Shown one piece after another: positions 1 through 13,300 of a DNA stretch of 64,000 nucleotides. A program made the translations under genes and the position numbers. The stretch is from Rotaria macrura (taxonomy: Eukaryota; Rotifera; Eurotatoria; Philodinida; Philodinidae), in the NCBI GenBank assembly GCA_900239685.1, contig OENT01000827.1, forward strand, positions 1-64,000. The letters are read 5' to 3'. The stretch's first letter is position 1; the number at the start of each line of letters is the position of its first letter. Under the pieces are notes generated by a model. That model did no database searches. It was given only the letters and a program-made list of their open reading frames with translations, and was not told where the DNA came from.

Positions 1-1361
1 AAAATGCAATGACTACTTTGTCTTCGTTTTTGTTTTAGTCTTTTTCATTGTACCTTTCACGATAATCGTTGGAGTAAATCCAGTTCGATTATGATTTGGT
101 TTCTGTTTTCTTAATTGTGTAAGTTGGATTATAGCGACATTTTGTATGAAATTGAGCAGATCAAATCATTCTAAGTCAATTTTGAGCAGGCTGAACAGTT
201 CAGACCGGCCTGGCCTGGTGGCCTGGTCACCATCGACCTGGCCTGATGCAGGCCAGGCTAAAATCTCAAAACTCAGCCTGGCCTGCAGTCCAGCCTGGCA
301 GGCGACCAGGCGCCTGCAGGCCGGCCTGGCCTGTTGGCAGCTCTGGTGTAGATAGTTGAAAATCAATGGTCATCTTCTTATTCTTGAGAATGAAATCGTT
401 AAATCTCTTTATAAATAGCTCTGATGAAGAATCTCGTCATCAATAGATAAAGAATATGTTCAGTTCTTCAGAGTAAATTTTGTACGAATACATAGTTGAA
501 GTGTTAGATATTTATGTTGGCGTTGTTGTGGGTGTGCGTGTAATCGCTTCTACACATTTACACGATTTTTTCTTTTTAATTTTTCGCTCGATATCCCAAG
601 TCCTTCAAAAATCTACATACGATAGCGTACATCAATGAATTTCCGTATGGCAACTGATGAGCGTCTCCTTCCATGCATCAGTTACACACTTGTTCTATTA
701 AATGGAAAATACATAAACGAGTGCTCGAAGATAAGCACACTATACTGTTACTATTAGTATATGAACGAACAGATAGTATGAGTATAGGTCCACTATTTTA
801 CTGTATAGATTCTATTCTTCTGTTATTGGTTTTCTTTATTAAATGATGTACATCGTAATTACATATACTTTTATCTAAATTGTTTGCGATAATGAATAAA
901 AACTGTTTGAGAACTTAAAATACTCTGAATAATTGTTAAAAAGGAAATACTGAAAGTAGTTTATATCAAGAATCCACATACTGAAGATCTCTTCATGAAA
1001 TACACGTATAATATTATCTGACTAGAGAGACTTGACAATAAAATGAACTGTTCATAAGTGATACGGACATCATCTTTATATAATTGAAAAGCCCATAAAT
1101 AAAAACATTCGAAACAATACAGAGCAATATTCACATGCAAGCTTCATGCTTACGATCAGTGTGAACGTATAATAGCATCTACCAGATATTTTTCTATAGG
1201 AACAACACTAGAATGATTACGAATATATTTTTTCTCATGAACCATAGCATATTTGTATTACTTAAAACAAGAAATACTCGTATCGTTGTAAGTTTTGTTT
1301 ACAAGAAAGAAGAAATCATTCAAATTATAAAGAAATATTATACAAATAACTTCCATGTCAG
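1..1361. other. 3' flank of filamin-like gene, no gene seen
   Basis: AT-rich sequence downstream of the stop codon of the minus-strand filamin-like gene. I see no supported coding exon on either strand. The only distinctive feature is the GC-rich patch near 205–345. No convincing minus-strand polyadenylation hexamer was found close to the stop codon. Confidence 0.6.
205..345. repeat. GC-rich GGCCTGG-type repeat island with palindromes
   Basis: A sharply bounded block, far richer in G and C than its surroundings, made of degenerate CCTGGCCTG / CAGGCCAGG units on both strands. It contains a perfect 13-bp inverted repeat (247–259 against 275–287) around a 15-nt AT-rich loop. It also has perfect 10-bp palindromes CAGGCGCCTG (307–316) and AGGCCGGCCT (318–327). 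Both strands happen to be open for about 65 codons, but the composition reflects the repeat and not a gene. It could be a satellite remnant or part of a mobile element; the family is not recognised. Confidence 0.75.
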
Positions 1362-4300
1362 TTATTCGTTATGCTTTTGTTCGGCCAAATGATTAGCATT
1401 GCATTGATGTCGAAACTGATCTAGTTTTTCTTGAGATTCAAATATATGCGTATGAAATGGCGAACCACGTACATGTTCACCAGTCCATTTAACTGATATA
1501 AGATAAATTCCAGGTTCAGTTGGATTATATCGACAAACAATATTACGATCTTGTAAATGGTCACGTTGCATTTCAACACGAAAAGCACCTTTGGGACCAC
1601 GAATTTTGACAGTTAATTGTCCAGCACCTAGTCATCTTTAGTATGTACAAAAAAGAATCTCCAGTGTTACAACTAATCTACCTGCTCCTTTTGTTTCACA
1701 AAGAAAATGTGACTGAAATTTTGACAGAACACCATGCTCAATTCCAGAACCAGATATACGTACTTTACCTAATCAAAAAACACACGTATTATTAGTTAGT
1801 TTTTTATTGTTGTCATGAACATTATCTGTTATTTTCCTCGATACTCACTGGCATCAATTGGATTGTTTACTTTTACTAGAAATGGACTACCACGTACATG
1901 TTCACCATTATATTTAATAGTTAGCATATGTCTTCCACTTTCTTCTGGTTTAATAAATAATGTGCATGTTCCATCTTGATGATCGAAAAGACGACAAAAT
2001 GCTGTCTTATTAATGCCTTGACAATAAGCTATTAATTCTCCTCGAGCGGCAGCACGTGTATCAATTAAACATTTTGTTTCTTGTCCTAAGATGCCTGTTC
2101 GTAAGCCATCACCGGAGCAAACAACTCGTGAGGCTCCACGCTGATTATTGATAACTGGTAGAACATTAACTCTAAACGGTGATCCATGTATTTCTCTTTC
2201 TGCCCATATTATACTTAATAGGTAATCGCCTAAAATAAATTATACATTAACATGGGCATCCAATTTTTTGAATAAGTCAATTGTATTATACCTGGTATGG
2301 TAGGTTTATAAGAACAACGAAAAATAGCTTTATTTCTTTCGTTTTGATGAATACGAACTGTAACATCAGTTTGTGCACCAATTAATCGTACAATAGGTTT
2401 ACTAGCAGTATGATTCGATGCTCGTGAAGTATCAATAGTAAATTCTGCTATTTCATTGACTCGTGCTTCGTATGAACCACGGCCATGTACTTTCACATTC
2501 ACATAATCAACAGACACAGCAGTAGCTATGATTCGAATCGGCATGCTTGGCAATAAATTGCCAGCATATATAATTGTTAAATCATATTTTCCATCTTGTA
2601 AAAGAGTGAAACTAAGAATAGCTGTTGAATCCTGTTGGTCTATACGTAATGGCATAGATGAATTGTCTACACCTTGGATAACTGCTTTTAACATCCCTAA
2701 ACATGACATGATTGTTTTCTATGGTACAGAAAAGAAAAAAATTGACCTGGTCCAGCAAGACTGGTATCGAAATAAATTTTCTTTTCTTCATTAGTTATCA
2801 GACGCATACAATTATTTGCATCAAGTATTGATTGCCAACCGCCAACGAGTCGAATGCGTTCTTAATTTAGAAAATATTCTTTTTTACTATTCTCATTTAT
2901 TAACTGGACTAATTTCAAAAGCACTATCGAGCTGAGTTTAATTATGTAAACAAAGTTAGAAGAAATTTTTTAATGATTATTTAACTTGGTCAATGGTACT
3001 TTAATTATATAACGCTAACAACTGCCAACGAAGCATGCACGTATAGAATAACGGTGAATACACATAATAAAAACTATAATGATTATAGAAATATGTTATA
3101 TATGGTAGTTTTTCAATGGAAGAAAATCTATTTCAAGATAATAACTCAATTACATTCAGCACAGCTAACATTTTCTATAAAATTAAGTTAATTTTTTCAA
3201 ATATATTTTTCGGAAGAAAAAATTGGAATCAAATCAGAGCCTGTCTAATTTCACAGTACGTTCTACATCTTTTCTAACACAAAGACCATTCCTGCAAGGA
3301 CTTTTCAAATACAGCCGGTACTATTTTCTTTTCTTTTTGCTTTGAATTATATCAAATAAATTCATATACCTGGGTTAGTAACAATCGCTTTAAATGGACT
3401 ATTCAAAATATCTGTGTCATTCCACTTTACACCGATATTGATAAAACCAACTTCGACAGGTGTATAAGTTACTTTCCATAAACCTTTGTTGATTTTGCTG
3501 AGCGTTGTTTTAATTACAGAATTTGAACCTTATTTAATATGAAAAAGAGAAGTATTGAATATAAAATTCCTTACGATAAAATGACATTCATGTTCTGTCT
3601 CATTTTTTACCTTCAATATGAACTTGTAAATCACCTTTCATATCTTTCGTATCAATCATAAATGTTGCCTCTTTTTCATGTAAAGCATGATGTATGCCAT
3701 CTCCATATGCAGTTACCATCTGAACATTATTAACCATGATTTGCATTGGAGTACCTTTATTGAAAGTTTATAATTACATGAACGGCATGAATTTCACTCT
3801 ACCTGGAACATTGTCCACCCCAAATCTAGCCTGTAAATGATGTATGCCGGTTTCAGTTGGCAAAAAATGTACTTTTCTTATTATTGATGTATCGTCCATT
3901 TTCATTGGAACTAATTGAATAGAAAGAACAAATGTATATTGAGCATTTTCATAGGTAATACAACGCATCGAATTTAGTTTTGAATTCTTATCAACATTTA
4001 TACTAAATGAAATTGAACATTTTCCATTCTTACCATTAACACCTGACGGTGACGTTATTATAACTTCTAATGGTACATTTCCAGCATTATCTACATTGAT
4101 TTCTAATGTATTTTCTACACCAACGAGAATATGTTTTGGCAATCGATGAATATGGACTTTTGTTGGATCGTAGACTTCCGTAAAAAGTGGACTTCCTTGT
4201 ATAGGTATATTCGCAAATGTAACGTCAATACGGTGTTGACCTAATGAAAAACATAGAATAAGAATTTAAAAATTTCTTTCTACATACCAATTTTTCTCGG

Positions 4301-4371
4301 TGTAAATTCACCCATATAATCCCCATTCGATTGTTGAAATAATTTTACGTCGATCGGTTCGCCCTTGGGAC
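1362..4371 (-). CDS. Filamin-like gene, exons 35–43: C-terminal repeats and tail
   Basis: Exons: 4288–4371, 3803–4240, 3611–3754, 3370–3528, 2747–2860, 2292–2696, 1849–2229, 1682–1768, 1362–1627. The last repeats are canonical. Exon 41 has HGSPFRVNV and VRGSPFLVKVNNP around one complete repeat. Exons 42–43 give the final repeat with GAGQLTVKIRGPKGAF, YNPTEPGIYLISVKW and VRGSPFHTHIF. After it comes a charged tail of about 25 residues and the stop. In filamins the last repeat mediates dimerisation; whether this one does is not visible from sequence. Confidence 0.88.
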
Positions 4372-7300
4372 CTATTCAAAAGAATAACGATGAAACAATG
4401 TTCGAATAGTTGCTTCATATCATAAGAATATTAAAATATGTGATTCATACCGATAACTAATGTTCCACATATCGTATGTAATGTACGTCGATTTGGATCA
4501 ATCAAATTTATAACTTGTTTATCTATTAAGTTTCGTAAAATAGTTATAACTTGTTCATTTGTGTGCAATTCTGTTGCAAGTTCAAATAATTGAAATGATA
4601 GCATAGCATAACCTTGGCAACGAGAAAGATATACACATACAGTTAAAATATGTTTTCCGTGTGAGGCATCAGAAAAATAGTTCTCGTTAAGCATCTTTCC
4701 TCTCAACTGAAACTAGGAGCAATTTACAAGCAATCATCAATATGATTCTTTCGTACTCATTTATCATGTATATAATAGACGTTTGATATACTATAGAATA
4801 ATGTAAATATTTCTGAGAGATTAATAAACTCCTTTCACCTACAAATTTTATTTCCCGCAAACGAAAATATAACGCACAACAGGCATGTTATGTAAGTCAA
4901 ACTGCTTTGGACATAAAATCAAACAGTCAACGAATACTCTGGCTTGCTGAAGCCCACAATATATTTGAAGAGTTATCTGATTTATCTAGAGCGAACATGC
5001 TTAGGTATTGTGTTATACGAGATACACACGAGTAAGAATATCTAGTAAATCCTTCCTAACTAGTGAAGCAGTCAGAAATACTCAACTCCATTTCAGCGGG
5101 ATTTTTACAAGATGTATTTGAAAAGTCATGAGAAACGCGTCGTTCCTCTACGTTGCCTCTTAAATAATAGACAAGTCATTTATCATAATTAATTTTTTCA
5201 TAAACCCATACAAGCAAAATCTTTTCCTATTCGTATTATATTCAAACGATGGATGCCCTTGGGCATCACTCTTTCTGCAGACATGTAAATACACAGAATA
5301 TCGACTAACCATTTTTTTCTTCGAGTGTTAAATGTCGAATACGTTCTTTTGCCACTCTTAATTGGGCAGTAAGCAATATTCTTAGTGAAGCTAAAAAATT
5401 TTCTGATGGAAATTGAATCAATTGATCATAAGTTTCAAGTAGTTGAAATGAAACTTTTTGTCCAATATCATTATTACTACCAACAGACAGATCTAGAAAT
5501 ATGAAAGAAAATGAATTTTTTTTCAATATTCTATTCAACTAATATTTCATACTAAATATTTTCGCTTCGATCGGTCCTCGTTGTCCATGACAATGAATAC
5601 GAAATATACCAAGATCATTTAAACGTAAGCGATGAAAACATTGACTAGATATTTGAACAATTTGTCGTCGATAAACGTTTATTGGAAACGGAGATCCTAA
5701 ACGAAAGTAAATATTAGATGAGAAACTCTCTGTGCTGTTGTCTAGCTATCGAATAGATTTTTATGCCTTGAATAGATTGATCTCCATTGAAAACATTAAC
5801 AAAATAAAGACCAGGTTCTTGTGGAAGGAAATTTATACGTATAACATCATCATTAATAATTGTTATTGTCGATGGAATTTGAACAGTACCGAGAAGAACA
5901 ACTGCTCGAATTTGTGAATTAGGTACAGATTTAATACGAACTTGAATTTTTTCAAAAATAAAACAATCCAATAGTATTCATATGAAACAAACATTTTCAT
6001 ACTTTGTATTCCACATGGTGTATTTGTTAGACCAGAAAGAAGATTCTTTCCATGCATATCTTTTACGTGAATAACATAAGGCGAACCTTGAAAACAAAAT
6101 CAATCAGTAAATATATGTAAAATATAATAATCAACTAAGTATTGATTTGCATAAGATGATATAAGAAATGAAGTTTTCAGTACACACTATCTTCGCATGT
6201 TGAGAGAGAAAACAGACGTACAGAGTATCATCGCTGATTTCTACTCTTTCTGCCTAGCATTTGAGAATTTCCATCTCAGAAAGCCCTACTTATATCTTCA
6301 TTGTTCGTTATAAAAGAATTAATGAATCATATTCAGCAACATCATCAATAACTGAAATACGTATGTGGTCTCTGATTCTAATGACACAATACATTTCACT
6401 CTCAAATATTATTTGGCAACATATTATGCGTAGGAGTAAATTCGCATGCACTGATAAATCTGCAATCAAATTTTGATCCAATAACTTACAGAAAATAAAC
6501 AGTAAAGTACTTCTATACAACGAAAACTATCAGTAAACAAGAAACATTCCATGAATCTTAAATAACGAGTCTTTTATTCTATTCAAACATTATCTGAATT
6601 TTTTATCCGCCCAAAAAAACAAGTGTCATATTTGAAATTTTTCGATTCTTGTTGAACTTTGTTCTTCTCTTCTAGAATGCAATCTTAGTGTTAGGAATAC
6701 ACAAATTATATTTAAAAAAATTTAAATTGTAACGCCAACTATTAAGACTACAACTGAAATCAGATTATTGCAATCAGGAATGTTTCTATTTAAATAAAAA
6801 CATTTACTTACTCATAATAGATGATCCATTATGAAACAAATATATTTTAAACGTCCCCATCATATGAATTCGAAATTTTAGATGCCAAATATGTTTATCT
6901 TTGGTTTGTTCAAGTTGGCAGGGAACACGTATCTCATTACATGATACCTGTCCATGTATGGGTGATTTTTCCGTTATAACTATCAATATAAACAAAAGCA
7001 TAAAAATTGAAGTCCACTCGATAAAACAGAAACCAATTACTTTGTAGGCAAACATCATCACCAATAAGAGGAACATTATGTGGTAAAAGTTTTTGAACGT
7101 GAACAAGTGAAGAAGATGAAAATGTTGGTAATACTGCTTGTGGCGGTGGTGGTGGTAAAATCGAATACACATCTGTATCCAAAGTTTTTCCTTGTACAAG
7201 TTGGTTGTTAAATAAAATTCGAAGTTGATATCGGCCAGGTTCGTTGGGAATATATTGAATGCGATATTCCTGATTATTTATTTCATGTATAGAACATCGA

Positions 7301-10300
7301 CAAGGATTATTAGATATTTGTGGTTGAATTAATTCAGCTTTTAATTGACCTTGTCCAGCTAGACTTACATTAACTAGAATTTAAAACTCTCTGTGTTTTA
7401 TACCCTATGGAATTGAATCCAATGTTTACCTTTATAGGCAACTGTCGTTTTCACAACAACATGTTCACTATGTTCACGAATTACTGAAATACTTTGAACA
7501 TCGTAAACGCTAATATCAATAGGCGTATCTAGTATAAAACACAATAGAATATGTTAAAACACAGAATTGAATGAGAGAGAAGTTTGCAAATTTTTCCCCT
7601 CAATTTTTGATTTTTAGGAATTCATTGTCAATAATACAATTTATTCAACGATCGAACTTCGAGTACTATCATCGAAATTTAACTCAAAACAATTCATAGC
7701 ATTAAATTATAATTGTTCGATGTTTTGTTTTTATTTATATTACCAAATGTATTGTATCTGAAATACTTTCCACTTTTACGAAAGAAAATTTATCATAACA
7801 GAATAAAAACTGATTGATTCTAAAAATTTTGATCTGACTATACTTCTGATCAGTGTCTTCCAATATCCTCGACAAACCATTAATTAATCCCGTTTCGTTG
7901 ACAAGATTTTTTTCCCCTTTCATCGACACATTTTTATTGAATACTTTCAGAACAATACTAAAGAAATCTTGCCTTGGAGGACGAAATAATGAAAGAAATT
8001 ATCACAGTATTCAATTTTTTCTAGTGTAATATTATCTTCAGCAGAAAGACTAGAATTGAAAAAAGACCATGCATTCAACATGGTTACGATCAGATAACTT
8101 TAAAACAACACGAAAAAAACTACACCAGAAAAACACGATTCATGATTAGAAATCAAAGAATTCTTGATTTAATGGATCACTATGAAAAAGGTTCCTTGCC
8201 GTTACATGATTATTTCATCAAAATCAGTAAAACAATGAGTAAAAAATAGTAATAGTGCTATATTTTCATTTTTCGTTTGAACTATTCAATTGTGATCTTA
8301 TTTCGGTTATCACTATTAGTTTCTTTAATAAAATACATGTATTTCCTTTTTAAATTACGGTTCAAAAAAAATATGTTGACGAACAGGGAAAAACGTGTGT
8401 CGACGAAATTGGATAAAAACATTGAGCCGACGAAAAGGGAAAAATAACTAATTAGTCTTCATTTGTTGACGGAATGCCACTAAACCCTTGTGATCTTGGT
8501 AATCGCCTAATTGTAAAAGACGATGATATCAATATCAGATCTTTCATATATTCTACATCAATAAGTATTTATATTACAAGATAGGAGTAAATCAACAGAA
8601 TTAAAATTCTATTTCTTATTATTCATCTCCGTATAAACTTTCAAATAGAATATCCCGAATTACATGCAATATTAGTTAAATACGAATATTTCACAATTCA
8701 TGATCTTGAATTAAAAGTAATGCATACATCAGTTGCTGAATTTTTGTCTCTTCAAGACAAAAACAACCATGTAAACTTAACGGTAATGATATTATCCATT
8801 ATGTTAAAATACGAACGATATCATTAGAAAGATATGAATGGCACATTTAAAGCAATCTAATCGGACAACGGAATGTCATGACAAGTCAAATTCTATTCAA
8901 TTAATATATTACCAACTTCAACTTGGCAACAAAAATGAAGTTCTGAAAATGATATTTATAATCAGACATATTGATAGTAATATAGAACTAGTGAACATTG
9001 AGGAAATCTTAAAAAGTGTATTAGTTTTTAAAATTAACAAAATTTTGATTTGATAGAAAATATTCGAACAGAGTTCCTTCCACTACATAAATAAAATGTA
9101 CGTCGATGAACCGTAGTTCAATGATTTTTATATCAAGAAAACAAAAAGATCATGGAATTTAAGAAACTATATTTCATTTCACATTTTACAATAGAACTCG
9201 GCGTAGAGAAATTTTTGTAACAATGAATCAAGATTGATATTTAACGGAAGTAATCAGTCAACGATCTTAACAGCAACATGTTTAGAATCATCGTCTCTAT
9301 GCATCGTAATATCAACTGATACATCTTTCATAAATATAAGAATACTACAAATTTTACTCAACGATTTGATTCGAAATTGTTGTATTCTTTCTAAGTGAAA
9401 AAAATTTATTTCATGATGATTTCAATTGTTTCAGTCGTGATCTCAAGTTATACTGTAGTGTACATTGAGAAGACAAAAACGAATCAAATATGAATCACGG
9501 TATGTGCCGTGAAAAAAAATCATACTGATCGAATGAAGACAACAATAATTCATAATTGTGTCATTTTATTGGTACTGTTTTTACGAATAGACAAATTTAA
9601 AGTACACCACTTGAGAAGCTACCAGTGCTCGCTAATTCATCAGAAACTCGTCAAATAAACTTGGACAACTCTTACTGCAAGAAGCGTAACATGAAGTAGA
9701 AGTGAAAATTATTTCATATTTATAAATCGAAAGGAAAAGAAAAGATTTCTCTGTTACATGCCGTATTATTACGATAAAATAGCTCTTCGTAACTTTTCAA
9801 AAGCAAGTTCTTTGTTCTTCTGAACTATTATTGTGCAAATTCCAATACTTATAATAATTTTGAACAAGAAAAAATGATCTCTAAGTCAATACAAACATAC
9901 TGGTCACAAACTGTATTGTATAAAACAGACATTTGAATTTCTGTAGTCCATACTTTCAAAACACAATTATTCTAATTAAATATCCTAATATATCTGTATG
10001 CCCCTTAGAAGAAACTGAATAAGCAATAAACATCATTCGCAATTATTTCTCAGTTATCTGTGTTTTGTAAACAACAAACTAATGTTGCTTTTGTCGAATC
10101 GCTACTATTACATATAGTCTACTATATTCAACAAAAATACTTGATTAATTACTTATTTATTACAATTATTCTCTTCACTCTTCTATCATACTTATTATAG
10201 TATATGATTATCAAAGAACGAATAACATCATGCTTCTTTGATGAAATGTTAATTAATCATACGATTTGACATTATTAGAAATATCTACCAATATAAACAG

Positions 10301-13300
10301 AAATAATTTTTGTCTCAGTTCACGAATGAGTTTTTAATTAACATCATTGAGTCAAATTTCAGGAGAGACTTCTTTTTTATCAATATTAAATCTGAATTAC
10401 ATAGCATGTCTCAGTATTTATTTTGCACCTAACAGAATATACACATCGTACTGAAACATGCTCATCGGTTTATTTTTCTTCTTCTAAGTGTTGACATTTT
10501 GTTCACATCATTGCACAAGAATATCATCGATATATTGAACACGATTAAAAATCCGATTGATATCGTTTAATAGCTCATAAGGACATTTTTTTTATAAATA
10601 TGAAACATGACAAAGTGAATGCTACCCGTTTGGTTGATTTTTCTCTTAAATTTCTCGTTTGATCAAGCTGACATGTTTTGTTTTTCATATAATTCGTCTT
10701 TCAAATGAAACAGGCGACCAGTAAGTTGTACATGTGAAGAAGTTTTCAATTGAGTTTCAGATATGAATACTCTTATGCATAAATGTTATAGCGCTATGTT
10801 CGAATCATGGACATTATTTAGTGTTCATACAAACTATCAACTTTTTAACTGACTCCATCTTCTGTCAACAATGTAGAAGAACATATAAAATGAAAAAATA
10901 ATTGGAAAATATGAACATATCACACGAGTTTAGATTTAAATGAAACAATGTTTACCATGAAGGGAGACTCAGACAATTTAAGCAGATCAGTCATTTTCTT
11001 TGTACATGACCCGTTCACAAGAAAGCAACTGTGTTAACATCATATCTTGTTTTTCTAATCCATTCCAATTTAACTGTGCTTATTCGTTTTATTTTTTGGT
11101 TTTTGATCATTGATCAATTCATTTGTTTCGACAAAAAAATATATCTCTGCTTTTTTTGCCTGATGAAATGATCAAAGCGACAGTATATCAATTTGTTTCT
11201 CTTCGAAGAAGACAAACAATATAGACAAATTCTCATACTGTGTCAATAGATGATTAGTCAATGCCAAACAACATATATATCGTTTCTAAGCTGATTATCA
11301 TATCTTCAAAACAACGACAATGCATACTCATTAATTGATAAAGATGACGAATCAGACATAGATAATGAAGAAGAAGAAGAAGAAGAAGAAGAGGAAGAGA
11401 ACAAATTGAAAAAGGTGAGAAATCATTGGTTGTCAAGACATTTTTAACGAATCTCATTTCATATATAATCGACATCTTCGAATATATCACAACAGAATAC
11501 AAAAAGATGTCAAACGAAAAACAACAACAACATAGCCCATACGATTATTCTGTAAAGCGTTTACTATCACAGGATACCAGTTCTACATCAACAGGTAGAA
11601 TTGAAAATGAACTAAAATCTTTCTTGATTAAAAAATAAAACGTATCATTTTCAGAACGATCAAACGTACTTCTATGTCCGCCACCGAAAAATCGTGCTCG
11701 TCGTGCTCGAACGTATTTCGATGACCGTTCAATACAAATTCTTGAACATGCCTTTTTACAAGAACAATATCCTGATATTCATCGGCGGGAACAACTATCG
11801 AACGAAATTGGCACAAGTGAAGCACGTGTACAAGTAAAATGAAAGCAACGAGAAATTTCATTAAAGTCTAAAATCTCATATTTTTCTTTAAACAAGGTGT
11901 GGTTTCAAAACAAACGTTCTCGATGTCGAAAACGTTTATTAACAAAATCTTCACTCAATGAAAATGCTATTGAAAATGATGAAACGAATTCAAAATTAAA
12001 TCATGATAATACATTCGATGAATCTCAATCTCGTACACCGATGAAAACTATTCCAACATCAAATATGTTACCGTTTACTCCAACACCTGTTCAATCACTC
12101 TTGGCTACACATTTTCCTTTTTTTCTTCAGCATTTCTATTAATACATATGTCTGTGTCTCGTTTCTTGTCTATATTTCATAATACATCAATAAATAAATA
12201 TGTATAACTTACCGTTAATTGGAATATTTCTGTAAGCTGCATAGATTCTATAGGTTCCACTCTTCGTTGGTAGAAATGATATACGGACGCGATTTATTGA
12301 AAGACTTAGTATTTGACAAGGAATTCTTATAGGGTTTGATTGATCATAAATCATAATGAAGAATTTTCCTTGACCAACATTATCAATATGACCTAATGAT
12401 GACAAAATGGTAATGTGTGATAAATCGAACAAGTGTGAATATTAACATACAGATAAAATGACAATCATTTATCGGTTGTAAGCGGTCATATGATTCGATG
12501 TATGTTCCTTTCGGATTATAAACAGGAAAGTTATATGGACAACCTAAGACAGAAAATAGTGATTCGTATCAATGCGATTGATGATCAGTTTAATTATGTA
12601 ATCATTGACTAATAAGAAAAAATAATAATAAGTTAACGTTATCATACTTTGAAATTGCAGCTCGATTATTTCTTTCTCTATGATGAAGCGTTCAAAATTT
12701 TACATGAACGAAAAAATGATCCATCAGAAATTACGAAGAATTTTAATCAAAGATAGTTTCCAAATGACTGATAGCAGTTCAAAGTATCATCGAACGTAAT
12801 TATCAGTGCTATATGCATTCATTCGGATAATATTTTACTTAGGTTTCGATGTATTACAGGATACGTCACTGTTTATTTTCATTCGTCTTTTGAATTATAA
12901 ACTGATATATATATATTCATAAGTTACCTTGCATCAGCTGTCCAATATAATCTTTCAGCACAATAAAATAGTTTCCAGCCATTACTGGTCGAAATTTAAG
13001 TAAATACGTATGATCAGGTCTACGCGTAACTATCAATGGAACTTGTGCTCCATTTATTATGACATTTGCATAGGCAGCTTGAGGTAGATCAACTATGGTA
13101 CATAAAAACAAATGTAAATGACTCTAAGACCTTTGATTTGTAAAAAAAAGAAAATTACTTAAGAAATGTACATCATCATCAACAACCGGATAAGAGTCAC
13201 GTATATGTACTTTGAATGGATATTGTCGAGGATCTAAGAACAGAGAAGTCGTTTTTTCAGTTCAAATAAATTCGATTAAAATAGGAATTCCTCTTTTCGT

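Larger units (their letters stand above)
7529..12212. other. Large intron 26 of the filamin-like gene
   Basis: A 4,684-bp intron in a gene whose introns are mostly 47–100 bp. It hosts the homeobox gene on the opposite strand (11507–12142) and a possible decayed coding fragment near 8474–9053. The rest (7529–8473 and 9054–11300) is AT-rich with no supported exon on either strand. Confidence 0.7.

Noticed and set aside
146-366. Open frames of 66–69 codons on both strands
   Set aside because: They merely reflect the stop-poor GC-rich repeat; composition is repeat-driven and no domain is visible.
2528-2794. Plus-strand open frame opposite filamin exons 39–40
   Set aside because: It lies antisense to well-supported filamin coding sequence and shows no domain.
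8347-8475. Four loosely similar GACGAA-containing units
   Set aside because: Spacing and similarity are too irregular to call a tandem repeat or element.
11296-11412. Acidic open stretch as an upstream homeobox exon
   Set aside because: No start codon or acceptor brings it into phase with the exon at 11507.
11254-11502. Minus-strand open frame with poly-Leu
   Set aside because: It is the complement of the GAA microsatellite and has no protein features.
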